24,424 nucleotides of DNA, taken from positions 1 to 24,424 of the forward strand of contig JBDTMF010000040.1 of NCBI GenBank assembly GCA_039934455.1. The letters are read 5' to 3'. Numbering within the stretch: position 1 is the stretch's first letter; each line of letters opens with the position of its first letter. The position numbers and the translations under genes are program-made. Shown piece by piece: positions 1 to 7,575 of the stretch. Under the pieces are notes generated by a model, which saw only the letters and a program-made list of their open reading frames with translations, had not been told where the DNA came from and did no database searches. Source of the stretch: DASQFQ01 sp039934455 (GTDB lineage Bacteria; Actinomycetota; Thermoleophilia; Solirubrobacterales; Solirubrobacteraceae).

Positions 1-94
1 ACCACTCGAACATCCATTCATGGGTCCCGTCGGGGCTGGTGACAAAACCGTCGAGAGACATGACCATCTTGAGAATCACTTTTCTATCGCTCAT
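1..94 (-). CDS. Dihydrofolate reductase-like protein (RibD C-terminal family), N-terminus only
   Basis: The gene runs off the left edge, so only about 31 N-terminal residues are visible. They read MSDRKVILKMVMSLDGFV followed by TSPDGTHEWMFEW. A short basic start, a beta strand, SLDGF and a later W-M/F pattern is the usual opening of small stand-alone reductases of the dihydrofolate reductase/RibD C-terminal family, which bind NADPH. The substrate cannot be told. The ATG at 92-94 was chosen because the family normally starts 4-6 residues before the first strand. No strong ribosome binding site is seen. The gene lies 99 nt downstream of the acetyltransferase on the same strand. Confidence 0.72.
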   Translation of the reverse strand, partial: MSDRKVILKMVMSLDGFVTSPDGTHEWMFEW

Positions 95-193
95 GCAGGT
101 AGAGACCTACTCGATCGCGTGAACTCATCGCTGATCGGCGGATTCGAGCTGAGCAGGCTCCCTGGACACGTCGGCCGGTCGGCGTCGACGCGC

Positions 194-718
194 CTATCCT
201 CGCGAGCTGGAACGCACGAGCAAGCGATCGCCGCCCGCCGCCTCATCCGGAACGATGAAGCCGGCCCGTCGAAAGAACGGCAGAGCCCTCGCGCTGGGCG
301 AGAGCACGAGGCGCGCGTAGCCGCGCTCGTCGGCAGCCGAGGTGATGCTCGTGAGCAGCGCCGAGCCGACGCCGCGATTGCGGACGTTATCGCGCACGAA
401 CAGGTTGGCGACGTAGCCCCACAGCGAGTCCGGGACTCGTGGGCGAGGCATCCGCCGATACTCGAATAGCGACGCCATGCCGACCGGCGATTCACCGAGG
501 CTGGCGAGCCAGGTCGTGCGGCGATCGCCTTCGCCGGCGATCCAGGCGCCCATGCGCGTTTCGAAGTCAGGATGCGCCTCGACTACGTCGGCGGTCCACA
601 CCGAGCGCAACGACGCGATCGCGCGGGTGTCGGTCCCATCGGCGATTCGCACGACAACGTCAGGCAGTTGCGTAGCCACGCGCACCGTTGTACCGCGTCG
701 CGTGGGAGCTCTGGTCAT
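194..718 (-). CDS. GNAT-family N-acetyltransferase
   Basis: About 174 aa. GNAT enzymes move an acetyl group from acetyl-CoA to an amine; the substrate here is unknown. The acetyl-CoA loop is visible as RNRGVGSALL after the strand GYVANLFVRDNV, and the C-terminal half has the usual SPSARALPFFRRAGF segment. The N-terminal part (VVRIADGTDTRAIASLRSVW) is the typical first strand and helix. The start is uncertain: the ATG at 716-718 follows the GH114 stop by 13 nt and has no good ribosome binding site, and several GTG codons lie within the first 23 codons. An ORF extending further upstream overlaps the GH114 gene and looks spurious. Base composition seems slightly less GC-rich than in the right half of the window. 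Confidence 0.85.
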   Translation of the reverse strand: MTRAPTRRGTTVRVATQLPDVVVRIADGTDTRAIASLRSVWTADVVEAHPDFETRMGAWIAGEGDRRTTWLASLGESPVGMASLFEYRRMPRPRVPDSLWGYVANLFVRDNVRNRGVGSALLTSITSAADERGYARLVLSPSARALPFFRRAGFIVPDEAAGGDRLLVRSSSRG

Positions 719-731
719 CGGCAGCCGGCTG

Positions 732-1517
732 TCAGCGGTGCACGCCGGCGCAGGTTCGCCGCGGCGCCCTGAGGCTCGGTGGCTTGAACACCACGCTGAT
801 CCTGCGGCGCCTCGCGACGGCGCAGGCCCGGCGTGTCCGCTTCCGGTACTCGATCGCGAAGACCGCCTTGCCGGCGCGCGTGAAGGGCGCGTACTCACCG
901 CAGTTGCCCTGCTCGATGCACTCCTCGACGATCACCCAGTCGAAGTACGGGGCGAGCACACGCGCCTGGGGGCCGTCGTTCTTCAGCCCGACGCTCAGGT
1001 TGCGCGCGTGCGCCTCGTTCGCCAGCCACGTGTTGAAGCGGAGCTGATCGGCTCTGGTCAGCGGGAAGCCGGTGGGGTTCTCGAAGCCGTTGAGGTTGTC
1101 GGGATCGATACCGTCGAAGCCCTTCGCCCGGCACGCGTCGAGCCGAGCTCTCAGGATCGGCGCGAGCAGGTCGATGCGGCGGATGTCGAGCCAGCGCTCA
1201 TCGGGGTATCCCGCGTAGACCCTGCCGAGCACCGCGGGCGGGAAGGCGCTCTTGTCCGCGCGGAAGTCCTCCCACGAGCCGGCGCTGATGTAGCACGCGA
1301 CCTTGCGGCCGCGACGGTGCAGCGCCCGCACCGTCCGGGCCGGCTCGTCGCCGTCGATGTCGAAGAACCGAGCGCGCACGGAGGTGTCGACGCGCCCCTG
1401 GAGCTGGACCTGCCACGGCGGCGTCGTCGCCCTGGGCCGGGAGCAGCCCGTGCAGGGCAGCGGCGGCGCAAGCGCCTGGGCGGCGAGGCTCAAGGTCAGC
1501 GCGACGAGGGCGAGCAC
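732..1517 (-). CDS. Secreted GH114-like protein (endo-alpha-1,4-polygalactosaminidase family)
   Basis: 261 aa with a GTG start. Residues 1-17 form a short signal peptide (LALVALTLSLAAQALA), so the product is probably exported. The rest follows the GH114 / TM1410-like TIM-barrel pattern: the first strand ARFFDIDGDEP, then GRKVACYISAGSWEDFR, RWLDIRR, CRAKGFDGIDPDNLNGF and DWVIVEECIEQG. The Asp cluster in GFDGIDPDN and the Glu pair in VEECIE sit where acidic active-site residues are expected. Characterised family members hydrolyse galactosamine-rich exopolysaccharide; activity here is inferred from family only. The purine-rich AGAGGA about 9 nt before the GTG supports the start. The C-terminus is rich in Arg and diverges from the family. 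Confidence 0.82.
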   Translation of the reverse strand: MLALVALTLSLAAQALAPPLPCTGCSRPRATTPPWQVQLQGRVDTSVRARFFDIDGDEPARTVRALHRRGRKVACYISAGSWEDFRADKSAFPPAVLGRVYAGYPDERWLDIRRIDLLAPILRARLDACRAKGFDGIDPDNLNGFENPTGFPLTRADQLRFNTWLANEAHARNLSVGLKNDGPQARVLAPYFDWVIVEECIEQGNCGEYAPFTRAGKAVFAIEYRKRTRRACAVARRRRISVVFKPPSLRAPRRTCAGVHR

Positions 1518-1595
1518 GGCGTCGATCCTCTCAGCCCTGGACGGCGAGGGTGATCTGCAGGCGGCAAATGGCCACGCGTCCCCCAGCCGTGTTCG

Positions 1596-1610
1596 AGCGC
1601 CGCCGGCGCT
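1596..1610 (-). terminator. Hairpin just after the aldo/keto reductase stop
   Basis: AGCGCC and GGCGCT form a 6-bp stem with a 3-nt loop, starting 5 nt past the stop codon at 1615. There is no T-run after it, so it may only stabilise the 3' end or stop polymerase weakly. Confidence 0.3.
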
Positions 1611-1614
1611 GCCC

Positions 1615-2376
1615 TCAGGCGCCGATGTCGTCCGGGTCGTCCAGCTCGAGTTCGAGTGCCTGGAGGTTCTCGCGCAGATGCTCGATCGACAGCGTCCCGG
1701 GGATGGGAAGCACGACGGGCGACCGGCGCAGCAGCGAGGCGAGCTTGACCGTGTTCTCCGTCACGCCGAGGCGCTCGGCGGCGGCCGTCACGCGCGGGTC
1801 GTCGCCGCGCAGCGGGTAGTACGGCACGAACGCGATCCCTTCGCGCGTGCAGAAGTCGACGACGTCGTCGTGCCCGCGGTCGGCCGGGCTGTAGCGGTTC
1901 TGCACGGCGGCGATCGGGACGACCCCGCGGGCCTGCTCGATCTGCTCCACGCCGACGTCCGACACCCCGACGTGGCAGATGGCGCCGCGGTCGACGTACG
2001 CCTTGATCGCTCCGAGGCTCTCCTCGAGCGGCGTCTCCGGATCGACGCGGTGCAGGTAGTAGAGGCGGATCGCGTCGGTGCGCAGCGAGCGCAGGCTCTG
2101 CTCGATCTGGGCCTGCAGCACCTCGGGGCGGCCCTGGCCGGCGCCGCCGAAGCCGCCCTTGGTCGCGATGAGCACGTCCTCGGAGGTGCCATCGAGCGCC
2201 TCGCCGATCGCGCGCTCGCTGTCGCCGCCGGTGTAGAGGTGCGCGGTGTCGATGTGGCGTACGCCGGCGGCCACCGCTTCGCGGACGAAGGTCACGTGGT
2301 CGGACGCGGTCGTGAGCCGGTTGGTGCCCAGGCCGATCCGGGGCACGTCGATGTCGGCGAGTCGGAAGTGAGTCAT
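1615..2376 (-). CDS. Aldo/keto reductase
   Basis: 253 aa. This is an NADPH-dependent (beta/alpha)8 oxidoreductase that reduces aldehydes or ketones; the substrate is unknown. The family's catalytic tetrad is visible: Asp43 and Tyr48 in RHIDTAHLYTGG, Lys73 in VLIATKGG, and His109 in LYYLHRVDPETP. The C-terminal cofactor part includes VVLPIPGTLSIEHLRENL, the usual phosphate-binding region. At 253 aa it is shorter than the common 280-330 aa, which fits the small bacterial subgroup. Two ATGs lie close together (2382 and 2376). The one at 2376 is preferred because a TAGCCT box lies exactly 7 nt upstream, a spacing typical of leaderless actinobacterial mRNAs. It may head a minus-strand unit with the GH114-like gene, after a 97-nt gap. 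Confidence 0.9.
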   Translation of the reverse strand: MTHFRLADIDVPRIGLGTNRLTTASDHVTFVREAVAAGVRHIDTAHLYTGGDSERAIGEALDGTSEDVLIATKGGFGGAGQGRPEVLQAQIEQSLRSLRTDAIRLYYLHRVDPETPLEESLGAIKAYVDRGAICHVGVSDVGVEQIEQARGVVPIAAVQNRYSPADRGHDDVVDFCTREGIAFVPYYPLRGDDPRVTAAAERLGVTENTVKLASLLRRSPVVLPIPGTLSIEHLRENLQALELELDDPDDIGA

Positions 2377-2383
2377 CCCCATG

Positions 2384-2389
2384 AGGCTA
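2384..2389 (-). promoter_or_regulatory. -10 box (TAGCCT) for a leaderless aldo/keto reductase mRNA
   Basis: On the minus strand TAGCCT is followed by 7 nt and then the ATG at 2376, so transcription would start at or next to the start codon. It matches the TANNNT box known for actinobacterial sigma-70-type promoters. No clear -35 is seen. Confidence 0.5.
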
Positions 2390-2666
2390 GGGCGGCTCGG
2401 CGGTAGGGTGCCGCGGTGGCTCTTCCTGCGACGAAGGTGCGTCGTGGGTGGCGCGTTGGACGGGGCCGCCGGTGGGTGGTCGCTGCGGCGCTGGCCACGG
2501 GGCGCGGCGCGCACTCGGCACGGGCGCGCCCGTCGTGGTGTTTCCCAACGGCGGTGACCATTCCTACTTTCACGCCCGTCGCTCCGGCGCCTTCGACATC
2601 GCCCGCCGTCGGCCCTCGAGGCTCTGCGCGGTGCGCCACCCCCGCTCGGCCGTAACCGTTCCTCCG
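2390..2666 (+). other. Intergenic stretch with possible remnant of a plus-strand gene
   Basis: This part of a 320-nt gap has no convincing intact gene. On the plus strand TAGGGT (2404-2409) stands 6 nt before a GTG at 2416, resembling the leaderless starts seen elsewhere in the window. The reading frame from that GTG begins VALPA and then looks like low-quality sequence to a stop near 2655. If one base is inserted near 2428-2430, the frame continues as DEGASWVARWTGP and later GTGAPVVVFPNGGDHSYF, which resembles the opening of a folded enzyme such as an alpha/beta hydrolase. Similarity ends soon after. This reading as a frameshifted, truncated gene is speculative; the alternative is plain spacer DNA. 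Confidence 0.22.
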
Positions 2667-2696
2667 GCGGGTGGCAGGAACGGGCGTGCCGCCCGC
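2667..2696 (-). terminator. Hairpin directly after the penicillin acylase stop codon
   Basis: GCGGGTGGCA (2667-2676) and TGCCGCCCGC (2687-2696) form a 10-position stem with one weak pair and a 10-nt loop. It abuts the stop codon at 2697-2699. There is no T-run, as is common in high-GC actinobacteria. Confidence 0.4.
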
Positions 2697-5471
2697 TCAG
2701 CGTGGCGCCGTGTGCTGGATCTCCGTGACCTGCTGGTAGGTCGGGCGGTTGATCCAGTGGATCAGCGGCTGCGTCGCGCCCCCGACCGGGCGCTGGCGGA
2801 CGGCGTCGAAGCACCACTGGTCGGCCGGCGGCTTCACGATCGCGCAGACCGCGTCGTGGCCGTAGATGTCGCCGCGGGCGGCGCGGATCGCGTCGCGCAG
2901 CGAGCGCCGCAGCACCTGCCGGCAGCGCTTGAGCTTGCCGCCGCCGCAGTACCTGCGGGCGTACCTGCCCTTGACCTTGCGGTGAAGCACCGTGCGCAGG
3001 TCCTTGCGGACATAGCCGTACCAGCCGGTCTGGTAGGCCGAGCCGAGGTGGTCGCCGTGGTTGTTGGGCTCGTTGTCGAGCTGCACGGCGGCCTCGATCG
3101 CCTTGAAGGCCTTGGCGCCGAGCGCGGGGCGGAACTGCGCGCGCACCCACAGCGGCCACCAGGCGTCCAGCAGCCGGATCGCCGCGGCGTGGTCGTAGAC
3201 CTTGTCGCCGTTCGTGTCCTTGCGCTGGCCGCCGGAGCGGTTCCAGGCGCGCAGGAGGTCGACCCCGCGGCGCAGGCTCGAATCCTTCGGCTTCCCGATG
3301 ATGCGAAGGGCGAGCGGCAGGTCGACATGGGCGCGCAGGTCGGTCGTGCCCGCCTGCTCCATCGCGTCGATCATCCCCGTCAGCGTGGCCTTGCGCGACC
3401 CCTTGATGAGCGGCTTCAGCCGGTCCTCGAGCAGCAGCGAGCGGTAGGCGGAGCTGAACGTGTTGGAGTCGGCGCCGCGGAAGCCCTTGGCCTGCTTGTT
3501 GTTCCAGGACACGAGGTAGCGCTGGTCGATCACCTGCGGGTGCGCGGAGAACGGAGTGAGCTTCGACGTGTTGGTGTCGGGGTTGAAGCCCTTCCACTCG
3601 AACTTCGGCTTGCCCCAGACGGGGAAGTTCGGGTCCAGGCCCTTCGGCCGCGCCGGGTTGGCGCCGGAGTTGAAGTAGGCGATCTGCTTGGCGTCCGTGT
3701 AGAACCAGTTGAACGTGTAGCCGATGTCGCTCGCGGCGCGCTGGAAGTCGGCGGCGCTGCGGATCTGGGCCGGGTCGTTGAAGCGCATGAAGCCGACCGC
3801 GGAGTCGATCTCGTGGAAGTAGGTCGAGCGCAGCCGCGTCAGCGCGACCTTCTTGCGCCCGACCGTCGCGTACCCGGCCACGAGCCCGAGCTTCGTGCGC
3901 AGCGCCCGCAGCCGCTGCGTGCCCGCCGGGGTCGAGTCGCCGGGGGACGGCTGCCAGGCGTTGACGCGCTCGATCAGCTCCATCGGCTCGCACCGGCCGC
4001 GGAAGCGGTAGTGGCGGTCGTCCTGGCAGAGCTCGACCGCGTAGGTGTCGATCAGGTCCTGGCCCGCCGAGGTCGCGCTCCACGCGTAATCGCGCCCGCG
4101 CCCGAGCTGGACGTAGAGGTTGAGGCCGATGAAGGATGCGCCGCGCGCGTCGATGCCCGGCTTGCCGGCCGCCGCGGGCGCGTGGACGTCCTGCTCCATG
4201 AGGATCTGCGGGTTGAAGTAGGCGACCTGCGGCCCGGCCACCATCAGCGGCCTCCCGGTGGCCGACTCGCGCGCGCTCACGAGCATCGCGTTCGAGGCGG
4301 CCTTCGGGAAGGCGAGCAGCCCGTCGAGCAGGCCCTTCCTGCCGGCGCTCGCGCCGGCCGAGGCGCCGGACGCCACGTCGAGCCTGCGCAGCGAGCCGCG
4401 GTTGTAGATCGCGCGGCTGCCCTTCGCGAGCTTGCGCGGCGGGCCCTGGTAGGGAAAGCGCTTGCGGCTGAGGATCGTCGTCGGCGCCTCGGGGTCCTCC
4501 GCGGCGCGGAAGTCGCGGAAGATCCTCTTCGCGCGCGACCGCTTGAAGCGGGCGTCGAGGGCGTGCTTGATCTCCGTCCAGGCGATCTCCTCGCCGCCGC
4601 CCTTGCCGAAGATGCCGCCGACGAGCGACGCCGCCGCGACGAGGTCCGCCCGCTTCCACGGCTCGGGGCCCTGCGGGCGCCCGATCGCCGCGTACTCGCC
4701 GGGCATCTTGGTCGGGTCGAGCTTCGCCTCGGTGATGTACTGGTCGATCCCGGCGACGTAGTTGTCGGCGTCGGACGAGATCGTCGCCGCGAGCGCGGGC
4801 GGGAACCCAGGCGGCGGCTTGGTCTGGCGCTCGAGGTCGGCCTCGGTGTAGGGCGCGACGTCCCACTGGTCCGCATCCTGCTTGGCGTTGGAGCCGCCGG
4901 CGAAGCTCGAGAGCTGCCCGCGGCCCGCGTGGCGCAGCGCGTCCATGAAGAACAGGCGGTCCTCGGCGGCCGCGTAGCCGAGGCCGAACATCGCGCCGTC
5001 GCGGTCGCGGCCGTAGACGTGCGGGACGCCGAAGCCCTTGTCGCGCAGGATCGTGACGTCGCCGCGCGGGGCGTACCGCCGCTCGACGTCGCCCTCGCGC
5101 ACGCCGAAGCTCGAGTCCTTGAAGTAGTTCGGGATGTCGGCTTCCTTGAGGCCGGGGGTCGCCGAGAGGAGGCCGGCGTACATCCCGAGCTGCTCGCAGC
5201 AGTGCGGCACCGTGCGGCCGGTCCCCAGGAACGCGGCGAGGTCGGCGCCGTTGTAGAGCCCACGGGTGCCGGAGGGCAGGATGTCGTGGAAGCCGCGGCC
5301 GTCGTTGGCCTGGTAGGGCTGCGGGTCCGGGCCCTGCGGGAGGACGGGCGGGACGGTCGGGACCGCGGTGGGGACGACCGTCGGGATCGGCAGCTGGCCG
5401 GCGGCGGGTGCGGCGGCGAGGAGCGCGGCTGCGAGGGTGAAGAGCGCCGCGGCTCGGACGGATCGCCTCAT
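2697..5471 (-). CDS. Exported penicillin acylase-family Ntn hydrolase
   Basis: 924 aa. The family hydrolyses amide bonds of acylated small molecules (beta-lactams, acyl-homoserine lactones, lipopeptides) after self-cleavage into alpha and beta chains. Residues 1-23 form a signal peptide (MRRSVRAAALFTLAAALLAA then APAAG). A Pro/Val-rich stretch follows to about residue 48. The alpha chain shows VTILRDKGFGVPHVYGRD and GYAAAEDRLFFMDALRHAGR. The likely nucleophile is Ser393 in PKAASNAMLVSARESATGRP, which would become the beta-chain N-terminus; downstream GPQVAYFNPQ is the usual follow-on. The beta chain has FNWFYTDAKQIAYFNSG and NEPNNHGDHLGSAYQTGWYG. It is longer than the usual 750-850 aa. The start is supported by TAGCGT 7 nt upstream of the ATG. 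Substrate unknown. Confidence 0.92.
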   Translation of the reverse strand: MRRSVRAAALFTLAAALLAAAPAAGQLPIPTVVPTAVPTVPPVLPQGPDPQPYQANDGRGFHDILPSGTRGLYNGADLAAFLGTGRTVPHCCEQLGMYAGLLSATPGLKEADIPNYFKDSSFGVREGDVERRYAPRGDVTILRDKGFGVPHVYGRDRDGAMFGLGYAAAEDRLFFMDALRHAGRGQLSSFAGGSNAKQDADQWDVAPYTEADLERQTKPPPGFPPALAATISSDADNYVAGIDQYITEAKLDPTKMPGEYAAIGRPQGPEPWKRADLVAAASLVGGIFGKGGGEEIAWTEIKHALDARFKRSRAKRIFRDFRAAEDPEAPTTILSRKRFPYQGPPRKLAKGSRAIYNRGSLRRLDVASGASAGASAGRKGLLDGLLAFPKAASNAMLVSARESATGRPLMVAGPQVAYFNPQILMEQDVHAPAAAGKPGIDARGASFIGLNLYVQLGRGRDYAWSATSAGQDLIDTYAVELCQDDRHYRFRGRCEPMELIERVNAWQPSPGDSTPAGTQRLRALRTKLGLVAGYATVGRKKVALTRLRSTYFHEIDSAVGFMRFNDPAQIRSAADFQRAASDIGYTFNWFYTDAKQIAYFNSGANPARPKGLDPNFPVWGKPKFEWKGFNPDTNTSKLTPFSAHPQVIDQRYLVSWNNKQAKGFRGADSNTFSSAYRSLLLEDRLKPLIKGSRKATLTGMIDAMEQAGTTDLRAHVDLPLALRIIGKPKDSSLRRGVDLLRAWNRSGGQRKDTNGDKVYDHAAAIRLLDAWWPLWVRAQFRPALGAKAFKAIEAAVQLDNEPNNHGDHLGSAYQTGWYGYVRKDLRTVLHRKVKGRYARRYCGGGKLKRCRQVLRRSLRDAIRAARGDIYGHDAVCAIVKPPADQWCFDAVRQRPVGGATQPLIHWINRPTYQQVTEIQHTAPR

Positions 5472-5520
5472 CGACCGAACGCTACCGTTCAGATGTCTTC
5501 TCGGCGCCGGTTCCGTCACC
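5472..5520. promoter_or_regulatory. Divergent promoter with overlapping -10 boxes on a dyad
   Basis: Only 49 nt separate the two start codons. GAACG (5477-5481), CTAC, CGTTC (5486-5490) is a perfect 5-bp inverted repeat. The minus-strand box TAGCGT (5484-5479) lies 7 nt from the acylase ATG, fitting a leaderless mRNA. The plus-strand box TACCGT (5483-5488) overlaps it and would give a leader of about 25 nt for the flavoprotein. The two promoters probably cannot be occupied at once. Confidence 0.5.
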
Positions 5521-6693
5521 ATGGGTGATCTGACCGGCACGATCGACCCCGTGGACGCGGCCCGGCGTCTCGCCGCCACCGCCGCCGATCTCGCGCCCCA
5601 GGCCGAGAAGGACCGGCGGCTCTCCGAGGCGCTGGTCACCGAGCTCGCCGACGCGGGCCTGTTCCGGCTCTGCGTCCCCGCGGCCGCCGGCGGCCTGGAG
5701 GCGCACCCCGGGACGCTCACCGCCGCGGTCCGGGCGCTGGCCGCGGGCGACGCGGCCGCCGCCTGGTGCGTCGCCATCGCCGCCACCAGCGGGCTGCTCG
5801 CCGGTTACCTGCCCGAGGAGAGCGCCCGCGCGATCTACGCCGAGCCGGGGACCATGGTCGCCGGGGTCTTCGCGCCGAAGGGCCGCGCGAGTCCCGAGCC
5901 CGGTGGGTTCCGCGTCAGCGGCCGCTGGCCGTTCGCGAGCGGGTGCCGGCACGCCGGCTGGCTGATGGGCGGCTGCGTCGTGGTCGACGACGGCGGCGCT
6001 CCGCGCATGCTCCCCAACGGGATGCCCGACGTGCGGCTCATGCTCGCGCCGGCGGAGGAGTTCACGATCCACGACACCTGGCATGTCATCGGGCTGCGCG
6101 CCACCGGCAGCCACGACATCGAGCTCGCTGACGTGCACGTCCCGGCCGACCGCAGCGCCTCGGTCTTCAGCGACGCGCCGGTGCAGGCGGGGCCGCTGTA
6201 CGCGTTCCCGCTGTTCGGCCTGCTCGCGCTGGCTATCTCGGCCGTCTGCCTCGGGATCGCTCGCGGCGCGCTCGACGACCTCGTCGCGCTGGCCGGCGGC
6301 AAGGTCCCCACCGGCGCGCGGCGCACGCTCGCCGAGCGGGCGACCGTGCAGGCGGAGGTCGCCCGCGCGGAGGCCGCGGTGCGCGCGGCGCGCGCGCTGC
6401 TCGAGGAGGCCATCGGCGAGGCCTGGGAGCGCGCCGTCGAGGACGGCGGCGTCGACCTGCTGCGCCGGGCCGGGCTGCGGCTCGCGGCCACCCACGCCGC
6501 CGCGGCCGGCGTGCAGGCCACCGAGGCCGCGTTCCGGCTGGGCGGCGGCAGCGCGATCTATGAGTCCAGCCCGCTGCAGCGCCGACTGCGCGACGCCCAC
6601 GCGGCCACCCAGCACATGCTCGTCGCGCCCGCGACGTGGGAGCTGACCGGGCGCGTCCTGCTCGGCCTGCCGACCGACCCGACGCAGCTCTGA
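5521..6693 (+). CDS. Acyl-CoA dehydrogenase-like flavoprotein (HsaA/group D monooxygenase type)
   Basis: 390 aa with the acyl-CoA dehydrogenase fold: an N-terminal helical domain (1-110), a middle beta domain containing FASGCRHAGWLMGGCVV and WHVIGLRATGSHDIELADVH, and a C-terminal helical bundle ending in SPLQRRLRDAHAATQHM. The last block (LQR..RD..A..QH) is typical of the type 2 C-terminal domain found in FMNH2/FADH2-using monooxygenases such as HsaA and in related desaturase-like proteins, rather than classical fatty-acid dehydrogenases. Its reduced flavin would have to come from a partner reductase. The following gene overlaps its stop by one base, so the two are probably made together. The start at 5521 fits the family N-terminus; the ribosome binding site is weak. 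An ORF extending further upstream overlaps the divergent acylase gene and is unlikely. Confidence 0.87.
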   Translation: MGDLTGTIDPVDAARRLAATAADLAPQAEKDRRLSEALVTELADAGLFRLCVPAAAGGLEAHPGTLTAAVRALAAGDAAAAWCVAIAATSGLLAGYLPEESARAIYAEPGTMVAGVFAPKGRASPEPGGFRVSGRWPFASGCRHAGWLMGGCVVVDDGGAPRMLPNGMPDVRLMLAPAEEFTIHDTWHVIGLRATGSHDIELADVHVPADRSASVFSDAPVQAGPLYAFPLFGLLALAISAVCLGIARGALDDLVALAGGKVPTGARRTLAERATVQAEVARAEAAVRAARALLEEAIGEAWERAVEDGGVDLLRRAGLRLAATHAAAAGVQATEAAFRLGGGSAIYESSPLQRRLRDAHAATQHMLVAPATWELTGRVLLGLPTDPTQL

Positions 6694-7553
6694 TGGACCT
6701 CGGCCTCGCCATCTTCGCGACGGACGAGTCGGTCACCCCGGCGTGGCTGGCGAGTCGCGCCGAGGCGCTCGGGTTCGAGTCGGTCTTCTTCCCGGAGCAC
6801 ACGCATATCCCCGCGAGCCGGGCGACGCCGTACCCGGCCGGCGGTGAGCTCCCGCGCGAGTACAGCCGCCTGCTCGACCCGTTCGTCGCCGCGACCCACG
6901 CGGCTGCGGCCACGAAGACGGTCCGCATCGGCCTCGGCATCCTGCTCGTCCCCCAGCACGAGCCGATCGCCTGCGCCAAGGCCGTGGCCAGCGTCGATCA
7001 CCTGTCCGGCGGGCGCCTGCTGTTCGGCGTCGGGGCCGGCTGGAACGAGGAGGAGATGCGCAACCACGGCGTCGAGCCGCGCACGCGCTTCGGCCTCATG
7101 CGCGAGCACATCGAGGCGATGCAGGCCATCTGGCGTGACGACGAGGCGAGCTACGCAGGCCGCCACGTGCGCTTCGAGCGCATCTGGTCGTGGCCCAAGC
7201 CGATCCAGCGCCCCCACCCGCCGATCCTCGTCGGCGGCAACGGCCCGCGCGTGCTCGACCGGGTGCTCGCCTATGGCGACCACTGGATGCCCAACGTCGT
7301 CCGCGGCGATGACGCGCTGCTCGCGCGGGTCGGGGAGCTGCGCGCTCGCGCCGCCGACGCCGGAAAGGAGATCGGCATCACCGTCAACGCGGCGCCGTCG
7401 CGCCCGGAGCGCCTCGAGCGCTACGCGGAGGCCGGCGTCGACCGCTGCGTCTTCTACGTGCCCTCCGCCGGCCCCGGCGCGGTCGAGGCGAAGATCGAGC
7501 GCGTGCTCGACTCCGCCGCGACCGTCGGGCTGGCGCCGCGGCCGCACCGATGA
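6693..7553 (+). CDS. LLM-class F420-dependent oxidoreductase
   Basis: 286 aa, a luciferase-like TIM-barrel protein. Family members of this length in actinobacteria usually use coenzyme F420, though FMN use cannot be excluded from sequence. Visible blocks are LGLAIFATDESVTPAWLASR, ALGFESVFFPEHTHIP, TVRIGLGILLVPQHEP, AKAVASVDHLSGGRLLFGVG followed by AGWNEEEMRNHG, and PHPPILVGGNGPRVL; these are the standard family segments. The ATG at 6693 shares one base with the upstream TGA (6691-6693), so translation is probably coupled. Coupling with a flavin monooxygenase-like protein suggests successive or cooperating oxidation/reduction of one substrate, but this is inference. The extension upstream to 6636 lies inside the previous gene and is rejected. 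Confidence 0.92.
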   Translation: MDLGLAIFATDESVTPAWLASRAEALGFESVFFPEHTHIPASRATPYPAGGELPREYSRLLDPFVAATHAAAATKTVRIGLGILLVPQHEPIACAKAVASVDHLSGGRLLFGVGAGWNEEEMRNHGVEPRTRFGLMREHIEAMQAIWRDDEASYAGRHVRFERIWSWPKPIQRPHPPILVGGNGPRVLDRVLAYGDHWMPNVVRGDDALLARVGELRARAADAGKEIGITVNAAPSRPERLERYAEAGVDRCVFYVPSAGPGAVEAKIERVLDSAATVGLAPRPHR

Positions 7554-7575
7554 GTTTGCCGCCATCCCGTCGTCT

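Noticed and set aside
719..898. Sixty-residue N-terminal extension of the GNAT protein
   Set aside because: It lies inside the GH114-like gene in another frame and is Ser/Arg/Pro-rich; GNAT proteins start near the first strand.
2383..4866. Long N-terminal extension of the aldo/keto reductase frame
   Set aside because: This part runs antiparallel-frame through the acylase on the same strand and is Arg/Ala/Pro-rich noise. The real protein starts at 2376.
2448..5528. A 1026-codon open frame on the plus strand
   Set aside because: It is the antisense shadow of the penicillin acylase, low in hydrophobic periodicity and made of Arg/Ala/Val/Gly runs; the minus-strand frame carries clear family motifs.
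5482..6615. 377-codon minus-strand frame opposite the flavoprotein
   Set aside because: It has no recognisable domain and is a GC-rich shadow of a gene with full family motifs.
2697..7553. A secondary-metabolite biosynthetic cluster built on the acylase and the two oxidoreductases
   Set aside because: There is no scaffold enzyme (PKS, NRPS, terpene synthase, RiPP precursor), transporter or regulator nearby; the three genes alone do not support it.
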